From positions 1,248,501 to 1,312,500 of the forward strand of contig JAWKLZ010000002.1 of assembly GCA_041392475.1 (NCBI GenBank): a DNA stretch of 64,000 bases, read 5' to 3'. Numbering within the stretch: the first letter of the stretch is position 1; each line of letters opens with the position of its first letter. The notes beneath the pieces were generated by a model. That model made no database searches and had not been told where the DNA came from. It saw nothing but the letters and a program-made list of their open reading frames with translations. Shown here piece after piece: positions 1-8,320 of the stretch. The translations under genes and the position numbers were made by a program. Origin of the DNA: Chitinophagales bacterium (GTDB lineage Bacteria; Bacteroidota; Bacteroidia; Chitinophagales; UBA2359).

Positions 1-2
1 TT

Positions 3-200
3 TTATTTGGTAAAACACCAACTTTTTCCTTATTCAATTGTACTTATTTGCCAGACAACATGAATGCTCTTAAATCGGCAAAAGACGTGAAAAGTTTTGA
101 AGGAGAAAAAATATTGATTTTGCCTCCTATTACTTTTGATGTATTTGATGGGCTAAAAAAACTACTGGAAGGAAAGCGACCTCCTTTGAAGGAAGATTGA
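3..200 (+). CDS. 3' end of an unidentified protein gene
   Basis: An open frame runs from the window edge to a TGA at 198-200 and gives the last 65 residues of a protein. The segment looks like real protein, with mixed hydrophobic and charged residues and a tail ending KRPPLKED, and it contains no stop. I do not recognise the family from this part. It lies about 400 bp upstream of an ABC exporter gene on the same strand, so a link to the exporter is possible but not shown. A minus-strand frame over the same bases is the weaker alternative. Confidence 0.5.
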   Translation, partial: LFGKTPTFSLFNCTYLPDNMNALKSAKDVKSFEGEKILILPPITFDVFDGLKKLLEGKRPPLKED

Positions 201-598
201 TTTTTTGTATCAATGGGATTTACCTTTGAACAGTTTTCGGCTTGGAATTTATTTATTTTTTTCATGGAATGGACTTTTTAAAAAAGTTGTTAAAATAAAA
301 TTACAAACAGAAATATCCAAATATCATACCAAGCATGCCATTTTTTTTTTTTGACTATTAACTTGCCTATTATCAGTCTTTTTCATCTCCTTCAATTTGT
401 GGCTATCCTCCTCTAATACAAAAAATAGCAAAGTTTTTTATGCAATAAAGCTTTATTGCACAGTTTTTGCATAACTATGACAATACACAAACATCAAGTT
501 CAAAAAAACAAATCAAACTCAAGTCAAAACTTGAGAATGTTTGATATTTTTTTTGGAATTGAATTTAAACTCATTAATCCCCCTAAGCCAACCCATTT
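201..598. other. 398-bp gap upstream of the C39 exporter; palindrome, no gene
   Basis: No convincing gene is visible. The gap is AT-rich and holds a run of 12 T at 341-352 and a perfect palindrome at 441-460. A short plus-strand frame from 456 runs into the start of the exporter gene in another frame and looks spurious. I found no exact TAnnTTTG promoter. No bacteriocin-like precursor with a double-glycine leader is convincing here. Confidence 0.6.
441..460. promoter_or_regulatory. Perfect 20-bp palindrome, candidate operator
   Basis: TGCAATAAAG is followed directly by its reverse complement CTTTATTGCA, giving a perfect dyad with no spacer. A structure with no loop suits a dimeric DNA-binding protein better than an RNA hairpin. 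It ends 138 bp before the ATG of the C39-peptidase ABC exporter. The function as an operator is inference. Confidence 0.45.
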
Positions 599-2788
599 AT
601 GGCAAAGTTTCCCTTTTACAAACAACTTGACGCAATGGACTGCGGTCCTACTTGCTTGCGGATGATTGCCAAGCATTATGGAAAGCACTATTCTCTACAA
701 CATTTACGGGAACGAAGTCATATAGACAGAGAAGGTGTTTCACTTTTGGGTATCAGTGATGCTGCTGAAAACGTTGGTTTTCATACCTTAGCTGTTACGC
801 TACCTTTCGATGTACTTCAAGACAAAGCCCCTCTTCCCTGTATTGCTCACTGGAAACAGAATCATTTTGTGGTTGTCCACAAAGTCACCAAAGACAAAGT
901 ATTTGTTGCTGATCCTGGACTGGGATTGGTAAGTTACAGTATTGAAGATTTTCTGAAGGGCTGGATTTCGAACCGTCAGAATGGACAGACAGAAGGTGTC
1001 GTCTTATTGCTCGAACCCACACCCGATTTCTTTGAAGCAGAAGGGCAAGAAATAGACAAGAAAAGTTTTGGTTTTCTATTTTCGTATTTCACCAAGTACA
1101 AAAAACTCATCGTCCAATTGTTGCTGTGCCTGTTTATTGGCAGCATGTTGCAATTGATATTTCCGTTTTTGACCCAATCCATCGTTGACATTGGAGTCAA
1201 TACACAGGACATGAATTTTGTGTATTTGATTTTGATGGCTCAGTTGATGCTTTTTGTAGGGCGGATGTCAGTTGAGTTTATACGATCATGGATATTGCTG
1301 CACATTAGTACAAGGGTCAATATCTCGCTGATTTCGGATTTTTTGGTCAAATTGATGCGCTTACCGATTGCTTTTTTTGATACCAAAATGACCGGCGACC
1401 TTTTGCAGCGGATATGGGACCATCATAGAATTGAAAATTTCTTGACCAACTCAAGCTTCAATACACTCTTTGGAGTGGTCAATTTGCTCGTCTTCAGTTT
1501 GGTATTGGGTTTCTACAGTTCGACTATTTTACTCGTATTTTTTGGAGGAAGTATGCTCCATATTTTGTGGATATTGCTCTTTTTGAAGAAAAGGAGAGAA
1601 TTGAATTTTAGGGAATTTGACCAAGCATCTGCCAATCAAAGCGCCTTGATACAGTTGGTTCAAGGGATGCAAGAAATCAAACTCAACAACTATGAAAAAC
1701 AAAAACGTTGGGAATGGGAAGGGATTCAAGCCAGTCTTTTCAAAATAAAGGTGAATAGTTTGGCAGTTGAGCAGTATCAACAGGCGGGAGGAATGTTCTT
1801 CAATGAGTTGAAGAATATTTTGGTCACCTTTATTTCGGCACAAGAGGTCATCAACGGCAACATGACACTCGGTATGATGATGGCGGTTTCGTATATCATT
1901 GGACAGTTGAATTCACCCATTTTACAGATAATTGGCTTCATACAATTGGCGCAAGATGCGAAAATCAGTTTGGAGCGTTTAGGTGAAATCCATTTGCAAG
2001 CAGATGAAGAAACATCGGAAAAACCCAAATTGGCAATGCTCCCCGAAAACCGTGATTTGGTACTCGATAATTTGACTTTCCATTATGGAGGACCTCATTC
2101 TCCAAGGGTTTTGGACAATATCAACTTATTTATTCCTGAGGGGAAAATAACGGCTTTGGTAGGGACGAGTGGTAGCGGTAAAACCACGATTTTGAAACTC
2201 TTACTCAAATTTTACGAACCTACGGAGGGTAAAGTACGTATGGGAGAATTAGACATGGAGCATTTATCCAACCCTTTGTGGCGTAGCAAATGTGGTGTGG
2301 TGATGCAGGAGGGATTTATTTTTTCGGATACCATCGCCCGCAATATTGCAGTCAGCGACGAAATCATCGACAAGCGAAAGCTGCTCATGGCGGTAAAAGT
2401 TGCCAATATTCAAAGTTTTGTGGAATCTCTGCCATTGAGTTATAATACCAAAATCGGGCAAGAAGGAGTGGGGTTGAGTCAAGGGCAAAAACAACGTTTA
2501 CTAATAGCAAGGGCTGTTTACAAAAATCCCGATTACTTGTTTTTTGACGAGGCAACCAACGCACTTGATGCCAACAACGAACGCATTATCATGGAAAACC
2601 TCAATCAGTTTTTCAAAGGCAGAACTGTTGTGGTAGTAGCACACCGATTGAGTACAGTTCAAAATGCTGACCAAATTGTGGTGTTGGAGAAAGGTAAAAT
2701 AGTGGAAATCGGTAATCACCAAACTTTGACGGCTAAAAAAGGAGCGTATTTTCATTTGGTAAAAAATCAGTTGGAACTTGGGAATTGA
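599..2788 (+). CDS. C39-peptidase ABC exporter (bacteriocin/peptide type)
   Basis: This 729-residue protein is a peptidase-containing ABC transporter (PCAT), which trims a leader peptide and exports the cargo across the inner membrane. Residues 1-135 form a C39 peptidase with Cys15 in DCGPTC, His89 in NHFVVV and Asp105 in ADPG. Six membrane segments follow at about 165-430. The ATPase domain has Walker A GTSGSGKT near 521, signature LSQGQ near 625, Walker B YLFFDEA near 646 and an AHRLST H-loop. Length is normal for the family. A HlyD-type adaptor gene follows 130 bp downstream. No precursor peptide, modification enzyme or TolC-like gene is visible, so the cargo is unknown and may be encoded before the window. 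Confidence 0.93.
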   Translation: MAKFPFYKQLDAMDCGPTCLRMIAKHYGKHYSLQHLRERSHIDREGVSLLGISDAAENVGFHTLAVTLPFDVLQDKAPLPCIAHWKQNHFVVVHKVTKDKVFVADPGLGLVSYSIEDFLKGWISNRQNGQTEGVVLLLEPTPDFFEAEGQEIDKKSFGFLFSYFTKYKKLIVQLLLCLFIGSMLQLIFPFLTQSIVDIGVNTQDMNFVYLILMAQLMLFVGRMSVEFIRSWILLHISTRVNISLISDFLVKLMRLPIAFFDTKMTGDLLQRIWDHHRIENFLTNSSFNTLFGVVNLLVFSLVLGFYSSTILLVFFGGSMLHILWILLFLKKRRELNFREFDQASANQSALIQLVQGMQEIKLNNYEKQKRWEWEGIQASLFKIKVNSLAVEQYQQAGGMFFNELKNILVTFISAQEVINGNMTLGMMMAVSYIIGQLNSPILQIIGFIQLAQDAKISLERLGEIHLQADEETSEKPKLAMLPENRDLVLDNLTFHYGGPHSPRVLDNINLFIPEGKITALVGTSGSGKTTILKLLLKFYEPTEGKVRMGELDMEHLSNPLWRSKCGVVMQEGFIFSDTIARNIAVSDEIIDKRKLLMAVKVANIQSFVESLPLSYNTKIGQEGVGLSQGQKQRLLIARAVYKNPDYLFFDEATNALDANNERIIMENLNQFFKGRTVVVVAHRLSTVQNADQIVVLEKGKIVEIGNHQTLTAKKGAYFHLVKNQLELGN

Positions 2789-2863
2789 CTCTATTGTTAT
2801 ATTGTTGTATGGTTATATGGCTATATTTTTGAACTACTTATCTGCCATCAACCACAACAATTC

Positions 2864-2911
2864 AACAGTATAACATTTCAGCAATAAAACAGTATAACAT
2901 TTCAGCAATAA
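2864..2911. repeat. 24-bp perfect tandem duplication before the HlyD gene
   Basis: Two identical 24-bp units (2864-2887 and 2888-2911, core CAGTATAACATTTCAGC) sit head to tail directly before the ATG at 2918. They form the leader and ribosome-loading region of the adaptor gene. This looks like a recent slippage duplication, and copy number could affect translation. Confidence 0.8.
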
Positions 2912-2917
2912 AAAAAC

Positions 2918-4267
2918 ATGGAAGTCACCCGCAATACATATGAAGAAGGCATTTCACAAGCAGCTCACGAATCCGAAGCGGATAAGATAGAGTTGAGGAG
3001 TGAAGAGATGCAAGACATATTGGGCTATGTCCCACATTGGATAGTTCGATGGGGGGCGAGTGTAATATTATCTGTATTGGTATTGTTGATACTCATTTCC
3101 TATTTGGTCAAATATCCAGATGTGATTCCCGCACGAATTACTCTACAAACACAATCTCCTCCTATTCCTGTCATCTCTCGAAACAGCGGTAAGTTGATAC
3201 AATTGACCGTCCAAAATGATGATATAGTGGTCAAAGACCAAATTGTTGGGATACTCAATAGCTCAACTGATACCTTAGCTGTCAAACAGCTGAAAACCCA
3301 ATTGCAGAAAATGGAAGGGTTGTCCATCAATAGCAGTATTGGTAAACTTCAATTGAAGCCAGTCAATCATTTGGGGGCATTGGAAGATGTCTATGCTCAA
3401 CTTTTGCGGAGCGTCAATGACTACCAAAGCTTTTTGCGAAACCAAAACCCCACTAAGCGGGTGAATGCTGTCCAAGATCAAATTGCAGCCTTCAAAAATT
3501 TGGGCGCAGAATTGGAGCGTCAAAGAGGTATTTATCAACGAAATGTAGAAATTGCAAAAGGCAATTATTACCGCTACCAGCAAGCACTCCGAACAGGTGG
3601 AGTTTCTATGGTGCAAGTAGAGCAAGCTGAAGCAGAACTCCTTCGGAATATACAATCTTTGGCCAATTTGGAGGCACGTATTCAGGAAAACAACCTGCAA
3701 ATCACAAGTCAAAATACAGGCATTGTTGAGATTAACTCCAATGCCAGTGATCAAGAAAATTCGCTTCAACAAAACATCGAACAATCCCTAAGTAGTGTAA
3801 AAGCACAGTTGGCAAACTGGGAGTTGAATTACATTTTGAGGGCCTCGATTGATGGAACCGTTTCGCTGCCCGACCGCATCAAATTGCAGCAAAACATTCA
3901 AATGGCTGAGGAAGTAATGACAATTGTTCCGGTGGGTGGTGAGCAGCAAATTGTGGGTAAAATGCAGTTGCCCATATTTGGTGTGGGAAAAGTGAAGATT
4001 GGGCAAAGGGTGAACATCAAACTCGATAGCTACCCCAATACAGAATTTGGGATGCTACATACTGCTGTGGCAGACATTGCCGCTGTTCCTCGTGAAAGTT
4101 TTTATGAAGCAACAGTCTATCTTCCCGATGTCTTGATATCCAACTACAAAAAAGAACTTCCCTTCAAACAAGGAATGCAAGGAACGGCAGAGGTCATTAC
4201 CGAAGATTTGCGGTTGATTGAGCGCATCTTCAATCAGATGAAGTCTATTTTTAAGAGCAATACCTAA
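2918..4267 (+). CDS. HlyD-family secretion adaptor (membrane fusion protein)
   Basis: The 449-residue protein is the periplasmic adaptor that should link the preceding ABC exporter to an outer-membrane channel in a type I secretion complex. It has a cytoplasmic N-terminus, one membrane segment at about 44-66, a split biotinyl-lipoyl-like domain (the SRNSGKLIQLTVQNDD region and a return strand near residue 310), a long coiled-coil hairpin at about 115-300, and a beta-barrel domain near the C-terminus. Length and order fit the HlyD/BhlA type paired with PCAT exporters. It is the second gene of the pair, with a tandem duplication in its leader. No outer-membrane partner is nearby. Confidence 0.88.
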   Translation: MEVTRNTYEEGISQAAHESEADKIELRSEEMQDILGYVPHWIVRWGASVILSVLVLLILISYLVKYPDVIPARITLQTQSPPIPVISRNSGKLIQLTVQNDDIVVKDQIVGILNSSTDTLAVKQLKTQLQKMEGLSINSSIGKLQLKPVNHLGALEDVYAQLLRSVNDYQSFLRNQNPTKRVNAVQDQIAAFKNLGAELERQRGIYQRNVEIAKGNYYRYQQALRTGGVSMVQVEQAEAELLRNIQSLANLEARIQENNLQITSQNTGIVEINSNASDQENSLQQNIEQSLSSVKAQLANWELNYILRASIDGTVSLPDRIKLQQNIQMAEEVMTIVPVGGEQQIVGKMQLPIFGVGKVKIGQRVNIKLDSYPNTEFGMLHTAVADIAAVPRESFYEATVYLPDVLISNYKKELPFKQGMQGTAEVITEDLRLIERIFNQMKSIFKSNT

Positions 4268-4389
4268 GGATTGAATTTATGATTTTTGTTTGTTCATTGA
4301 ACAAGGTGTCATATAACTTACGAACACCCAAAAAACCTCTGTGACCTTCTCTTTTTGTGTCATATTGAAAATACCTTTTGGATTGAAAT

Positions 4390-4417
4390 GAGTAGTTTTA
4401 TCATAAAACACTCTTTT
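4390..4417 (+). terminator. Possible terminator after the exporter pair
   Basis: GAGT-A-GTTTT pairs with AAAACACTC around a five-base loop and is followed by four T. It lies between the HlyD gene and the VCBS-repeat gene. The stem is AT-rich with one bulge, so strength is uncertain. Confidence 0.35.
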
Positions 4418-4441
4418 GACTTAACTTGACATCAAAAAGCG

Positions 4442-6661
4442 ATGAACTTCAACCTCATATTTTTATTCATTTTCTCCTTTGCCCTTCAACTTACACCCTT
4501 AACTGCCCAACCTCTCGACTTTCAACGCAATCGAAATACCACCGTTCAAATCCAAAATCGAGTACTCCAATATCCTTGGGCAGGAGGATTGAATACTCCT
4601 CAATTTTCGGCAATAGACTTCAATGGTGACGGCATCGAAGACCTATTTGTGTTCGATAAATCTACTAATAAGGTACTGACTTTCATCAATAAAGGCACAC
4701 CCAACCAACAAAATTACATTTACACACCTGAATACGCTTTCCAATTTCCGCCTCTTCAAGATTGGGTACTGTTGAGAGATTACAATGCCGATGGAATCAC
4801 TGATATTTTTACGTATAGCATTGAAGGAGCTGGAGTGAGCGTATATCGTGCCAAACGCCCTTCCTTCAATAGCCTTTCATTTGAATTGGTTTCTAATAGG
4901 TTGTTGTATCAAGGTCTAAATGGGCCTTCCAATGTATTGGTCACACGCATTGATATTCCTGCAATAGCAGACATCACAGGTGATGGAGATTTAGATATTC
5001 TGAGTTTTGACGCTTTCGGCAATTATGTAGAACACTATGAAAACCAATCACAAGAATTGACAGGAACGGCGGGTGATACGCTTTGGTTTGAAAGAGTGGA
5101 CAGATGCTGGGGGAAATTTGCAGAGAATAGCAGCACCAATTCAGTAGTACTAAACAGCGAAAATTGTGGCGGAAAATCAGCTTCAAAAGTGCATACAGGT
5201 TCTACCCTATTGGCATTTGATTTGGAAGGCGACAATGACCAAGACTTGCTGATGGGCGATTTGTCCTTCAACAATTTGGTATTGCTCACCAATGGAGGTA
5301 CGCCCCAAAATGCCCTCATGACCCAACAAGACACCCTTTTTCCGAGCAATGATCAATCGGTTAATATTTCCATTTTTCCTGCGGCTTATGCTTTGGACAT
5401 CAACAACGATGGTTTACAGGATTTACTGACAGCACCCAATGACGTAGAATCACAAAGCACGCACCAAATATGGTCTTACTTCAACACAGGAACAGCCCAA
5501 AACCCACACTTTGAACGCCAAACCGAAGATTTTTTGACCGAAGACATGATAGATGTAGGCGAAGGTGCTTACCCCGCTTTTATAGACTTCAATGCCGACG
5601 GATTGATGGATTTTGTGGTAGGCAACAAAGGGAAGTATGACACGGAAAATCAATTTTACAAAGATGCTCATTTGACGCTTTTCCAAAATATCGGCACGCT
5701 CGAAATACCTACCTTTCAATTGGTAGATGAAGACTACTTCAATATGAGTGAACTCCATTTATTGGGATGCTATCCCACTTTTGGAGATGTGGATAGCGAT
5801 GGTGACAAAGATTTGGTGGTAGGAGATGAATCGGGGCGATTACATTATTTTGAAAATACGGCTGCACTCGGTGAAGCCCTGCAATTGGAGCTACACACTT
5901 TTGAACTCTTGACCTTAGTTCCCAACGACTATTCAGCCGTTCCGTTTTTGGTGGACATAGATGGAGATGAAAAGGTGGATTTGGTGGTAGGTACTGCAAA
6001 AGGCAGGATTTTTCACTTCCGCAATTTCACCCCTTTTGGAAGCGAAACACCTATTTTTTCCATCGAAAGTGAAAAATGGGGCAATGTTTCGGTGCGGGAA
6101 CCCAAATTTTCGAGGGGAAGTGCTGCGCCGATTGTCACAACTTTGGACGATACCGAAAAACTGTATTTGATTGTGCAAAGTGAAGGCGGTAATTTATCAC
6201 TATTTACCGACCTCGAAAAAGATACCTTTACCTTGGTCACCAAAAACTACTCTTTCATCAACGAAGGCGGACGAGGAGGTTTGACAATTGCAGATTTAAA
6301 CGGTGGTGGCGATAAAGATTTGTTGGTTGGAAATCGTCGGGGCGGAGTGGCTTTGTATTCACAAAGTCTGGTTTGGGATGCTATTGAAGGAAAGGAGAAG
6401 GAAAACGAAGTACGTATTTTTCCCAATCCTTGTACTGCAATGTGTGAAATTCGTTTGGAGGGCTTCCTCGATTTCACTTCAACAGAAACACCCATTTTTA
6501 CACTCTACAACATTGAAGGTAAGCGAATAATATTGCAACCCAATTTTTCTGCCTCCCATAATTTACTGACAATTGATGTGGAAGATTTGCCGCAAGGGAT
6601 GTATTTTTTTGAAGTGATGACAAAGAATAGGAGAAAAGTGGGTAAATTGTTGGTGAATTAA
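4442..6661 (+). CDS. Secreted VCBS/FG-GAP repeat protein with T9SS sorting domain
   Basis: A 739-residue exported protein. Residues 1-22 form a signal peptide ending near LTAQP. At least eight calcium-loop repeats of the VCBS/FG-GAP type follow, for example DFNGDGIEDLF, DITGDGDLDIL, DVDSDGDKDLVVG and DLNGGGDKDLLVG, which usually build a beta-propeller. The last 80 or so residues are a type A T9SS sorting domain (VRIFPNP followed by alternating strands and GMYFFEV). The protein is therefore expected to cross the outer membrane by T9SS and be anchored or released at the surface. The ligand is unknown. A PlsC-like gene follows 13 bp downstream. Confidence 0.88.
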   Translation: MNFNLIFLFIFSFALQLTPLTAQPLDFQRNRNTTVQIQNRVLQYPWAGGLNTPQFSAIDFNGDGIEDLFVFDKSTNKVLTFINKGTPNQQNYIYTPEYAFQFPPLQDWVLLRDYNADGITDIFTYSIEGAGVSVYRAKRPSFNSLSFELVSNRLLYQGLNGPSNVLVTRIDIPAIADITGDGDLDILSFDAFGNYVEHYENQSQELTGTAGDTLWFERVDRCWGKFAENSSTNSVVLNSENCGGKSASKVHTGSTLLAFDLEGDNDQDLLMGDLSFNNLVLLTNGGTPQNALMTQQDTLFPSNDQSVNISIFPAAYALDINNDGLQDLLTAPNDVESQSTHQIWSYFNTGTAQNPHFERQTEDFLTEDMIDVGEGAYPAFIDFNADGLMDFVVGNKGKYDTENQFYKDAHLTLFQNIGTLEIPTFQLVDEDYFNMSELHLLGCYPTFGDVDSDGDKDLVVGDESGRLHYFENTAALGEALQLELHTFELLTLVPNDYSAVPFLVDIDGDEKVDLVVGTAKGRIFHFRNFTPFGSETPIFSIESEKWGNVSVREPKFSRGSAAPIVTTLDDTEKLYLIVQSEGGNLSLFTDLEKDTFTLVTKNYSFINEGGRGGLTIADLNGGGDKDLLVGNRRGGVALYSQSLVWDAIEGKEKENEVRIFPNPCTAMCEIRLEGFLDFTSTETPIFTLYNIEGKRIILQPNFSASHNLLTIDVEDLPQGMYFFEVMTKNRRKVGKLLVN

Positions 6662-6674
6662 TGATTGAAAACTT

Positions 6675-8036
6675 ATGCTCTACGCCTTTCTAAAATTAAT
6701 CTTCAAAATAACTCTTCAAGTATTTTTTCGGCAATTCAAGGTCGTTAATCGGCATTTGATTCCCAAAAAAGGCCCCTTGATTGTGGTGTCGAACCATCCG
6801 AGTACCTTCATGGATCCAATTATTGCGGCTACTTTGTTGAAGCAACAAGTTCATTTTATCGCTAAAGGAACGCTATTCAATACGGGTTTGAAAAACTGGA
6901 TACTCAGCAATTTGATGAATGCTATTCCTGTGTATCGCCGTCAAGATAATGTTGAAAATCCCAATAAACTGCAGCAAAATGATGCGATTTTTGAACGGTG
7001 TTTTGAGTTTTTGGGAGAGAAAGGTACGCTGATTATTTTTCCAGAAGGCACGAGTATCAATGAGCGACGGCTGCGGGAAATCAAAACGGGAACGGCAAGG
7101 ATTGCTTTGGGAGCTGAGGCAAGAAATAATTTTGAGTTGGGGGTTTCGATTTTGACAATTGGCATCAATTATAGCGATGCTTCGACTTTTCGGAGTGATG
7201 TCTGGGTGAATATTGACGAGCCTATTCAAGTGAGTGATTTTAAGGAAGCTTATCAAGAAGATGAATTTGAGGCAGTTCGGGCATTGACGGAGGTGATTCG
7301 GCAACGTTTGGAGCAAAATCTAATCATTACCGATGATGATACGGAAGATGAGTTGGTGCAGCAGATTGAAGCGATTTACAAAAATCAACTGATTGCCGAT
7401 TTGGATTTAGACCCCAAAGAACACGCTTTTACGCTGACAAGGGGTATTGTGGATGCGGTGAATCATTTTGAAGAAATGGATGCGCCGAGGGTAGAGGCAT
7501 TGCAAGATTCTGTGGGTAAATACATGACACAACTCAATGAATTACAATTGGAAGACCGCTTTTTGGCACAGGACAAAAAACGAAAGCGCAACATTTTTCG
7601 AGACAGTCTGTGGATGTTGGTCACGCTGATTCTTGGTTTTCCTGTGCATTTGTATGGATTTGTCAACAATTACATTCCCTATATTTTACCTTCAAAGATT
7701 GCGGCTTTACTCACCAAAGACGAGGAATATGTTGGGCCTATCAAAATGACCAGCGGAATTTTTACTTTCAGTTTTTTTTATGCCTTACAGGTTTACCTAT
7801 TTCATCAGTATCTTGCTCCCAATGAATGGTGGACAGTGGCGTATGCGATGAGTTTGCCGCTTAGTGGATTTTTTGCGATAAGTTATTGGCAACATTCAGG
7901 TAAGTTCCTGAAACATTGGCGGTTAATTTCACTTTTTTACCAAAAGCCCGCAGAGATGGGTCGTTTATTGCAGCAGAGGGCGGAGATTATTGAGGTTTTG
8001 GAACAAGCGAAAGAGGAATATTTTAGCAATCAATGA
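6675..8036 (+). CDS. PlsC-like glycerolipid acyltransferase with C-terminal membrane segments
   Basis: This 453-residue protein belongs to the 1-acyl-glycerol-3-phosphate / glycerol-3-phosphate acyltransferase family. The catalytic block is NHPSTFMD at 40-47, with five residues between His41 and Asp47 where the bacterial PlsC motif has four. FPEGTS at 122-127 is the acceptor-binding block. It is about 200 residues longer than PlsC. The extension holds a charged coiled region and hydrophobic segments near 310-330 and 355-400. This long form is common in Bacteroidota. It probably acylates a lyso-phospholipid or glycerol phosphate at the inner membrane. The close spacing to the VCBS gene suggests co-transcription. 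Confidence 0.82.
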   Translation: MLYAFLKLIFKITLQVFFRQFKVVNRHLIPKKGPLIVVSNHPSTFMDPIIAATLLKQQVHFIAKGTLFNTGLKNWILSNLMNAIPVYRRQDNVENPNKLQQNDAIFERCFEFLGEKGTLIIFPEGTSINERRLREIKTGTARIALGAEARNNFELGVSILTIGINYSDASTFRSDVWVNIDEPIQVSDFKEAYQEDEFEAVRALTEVIRQRLEQNLIITDDDTEDELVQQIEAIYKNQLIADLDLDPKEHAFTLTRGIVDAVNHFEEMDAPRVEALQDSVGKYMTQLNELQLEDRFLAQDKKRKRNIFRDSLWMLVTLILGFPVHLYGFVNNYIPYILPSKIAALLTKDEEYVGPIKMTSGIFTFSFFYALQVYLFHQYLAPNEWWTVAYAMSLPLSGFFAISYWQHSGKFLKHWRLISLFYQKPAEMGRLLQQRAEIIEVLEQAKEEYFSNQ

Positions 8037-8110
8037 ATGGACATGCTGAAGCTGAAAAATGCTCGTCTCCAGTTTTTTTTCAAAAAAAAATATTTTTTTT
8101 GAAGGAACTA

Positions 8111-8140
8111 TTTGGCGAAAAAAAGAATTGTGTATATTTG
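8111..8140 (+). promoter_or_regulatory. Bacteroidota-type promoter of the tRNA-Thr gene
   Basis: TTTG at 8111-8114, an 18-bp spacer and TATATTTG at 8133-8140 match the -33/-7 consensus (TTTG, TAnnTTTG) of the Bacteroidota housekeeping sigma factor. The tRNA starts 22 bp downstream. Confidence 0.85.
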
Positions 8141-8161
8141 CAGCCTCTTACGAGAAAAGCA

Positions 8162-8235
8162 GCCGGTGTAGCTCAGCTGGCCAGAGCAGCTGATTTGTAA
8201 TCAGCGGGTCGGGGGTTCGAATCCCTCCACCGGCT
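8162..8235 (+). tRNA. tRNA-Thr (anticodon TGT)
   Basis: All four arms fold. The acceptor GCCGGTG pairs with CACCGGC, the D arm is GCTC/GAGC, and the anticodon stem GCTGA/TCAGC carries the loop TTTGTAA (anticodon TGT, reading ACA). The T arm is GGGGG/CCCTC with loop TTCGAAT. The discriminator is T and the CCA end is not encoded. Confidence 0.96.
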
Positions 8236-8247
8236 CCTGACAAAAAT

Positions 8248-8288
8248 AAAAGCATAAATCGTTTTCTGTAAATGGTTTATGCTTTTTT
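8248..8288. terminator. Hairpin terminator between tRNA-Thr and a convergent gene
   Basis: AAAAGCATAAA (8248-8258) pairs perfectly over 11 bp with TTTATGCTTTT (8276-8286), with a 17-nt loop. T-runs occur on the plus side and A-runs on the other, so it could stop both the tRNA transcript and the minus-strand aminopeptidase transcript that ends at 8321. Confidence 0.75.
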
Positions 8289-8320
8289 GTTTTTTAGAAT
8301 AATTCTTGAGATTTACATTT

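Noticed and set aside
44..265. Minus-strand 73-residue frame with an MKKI start and a GG, like a double-glycine precursor for the exporter
   Set aside because: It lies opposite a better plus-strand frame that continues from the window edge, the region after GG is not core-peptide-like, and it points away from the exporter.
456..665. Plus-strand 69-residue frame before the exporter gene
   Set aside because: It overlaps the exporter start in another frame and the palindrome, and its composition is not protein-like.
3275..3784. 169-residue minus-strand frame inside the HlyD gene
   Set aside because: The plus-strand frame encodes a clear adaptor with membrane segment and coiled coil; the antisense frame has no motif.
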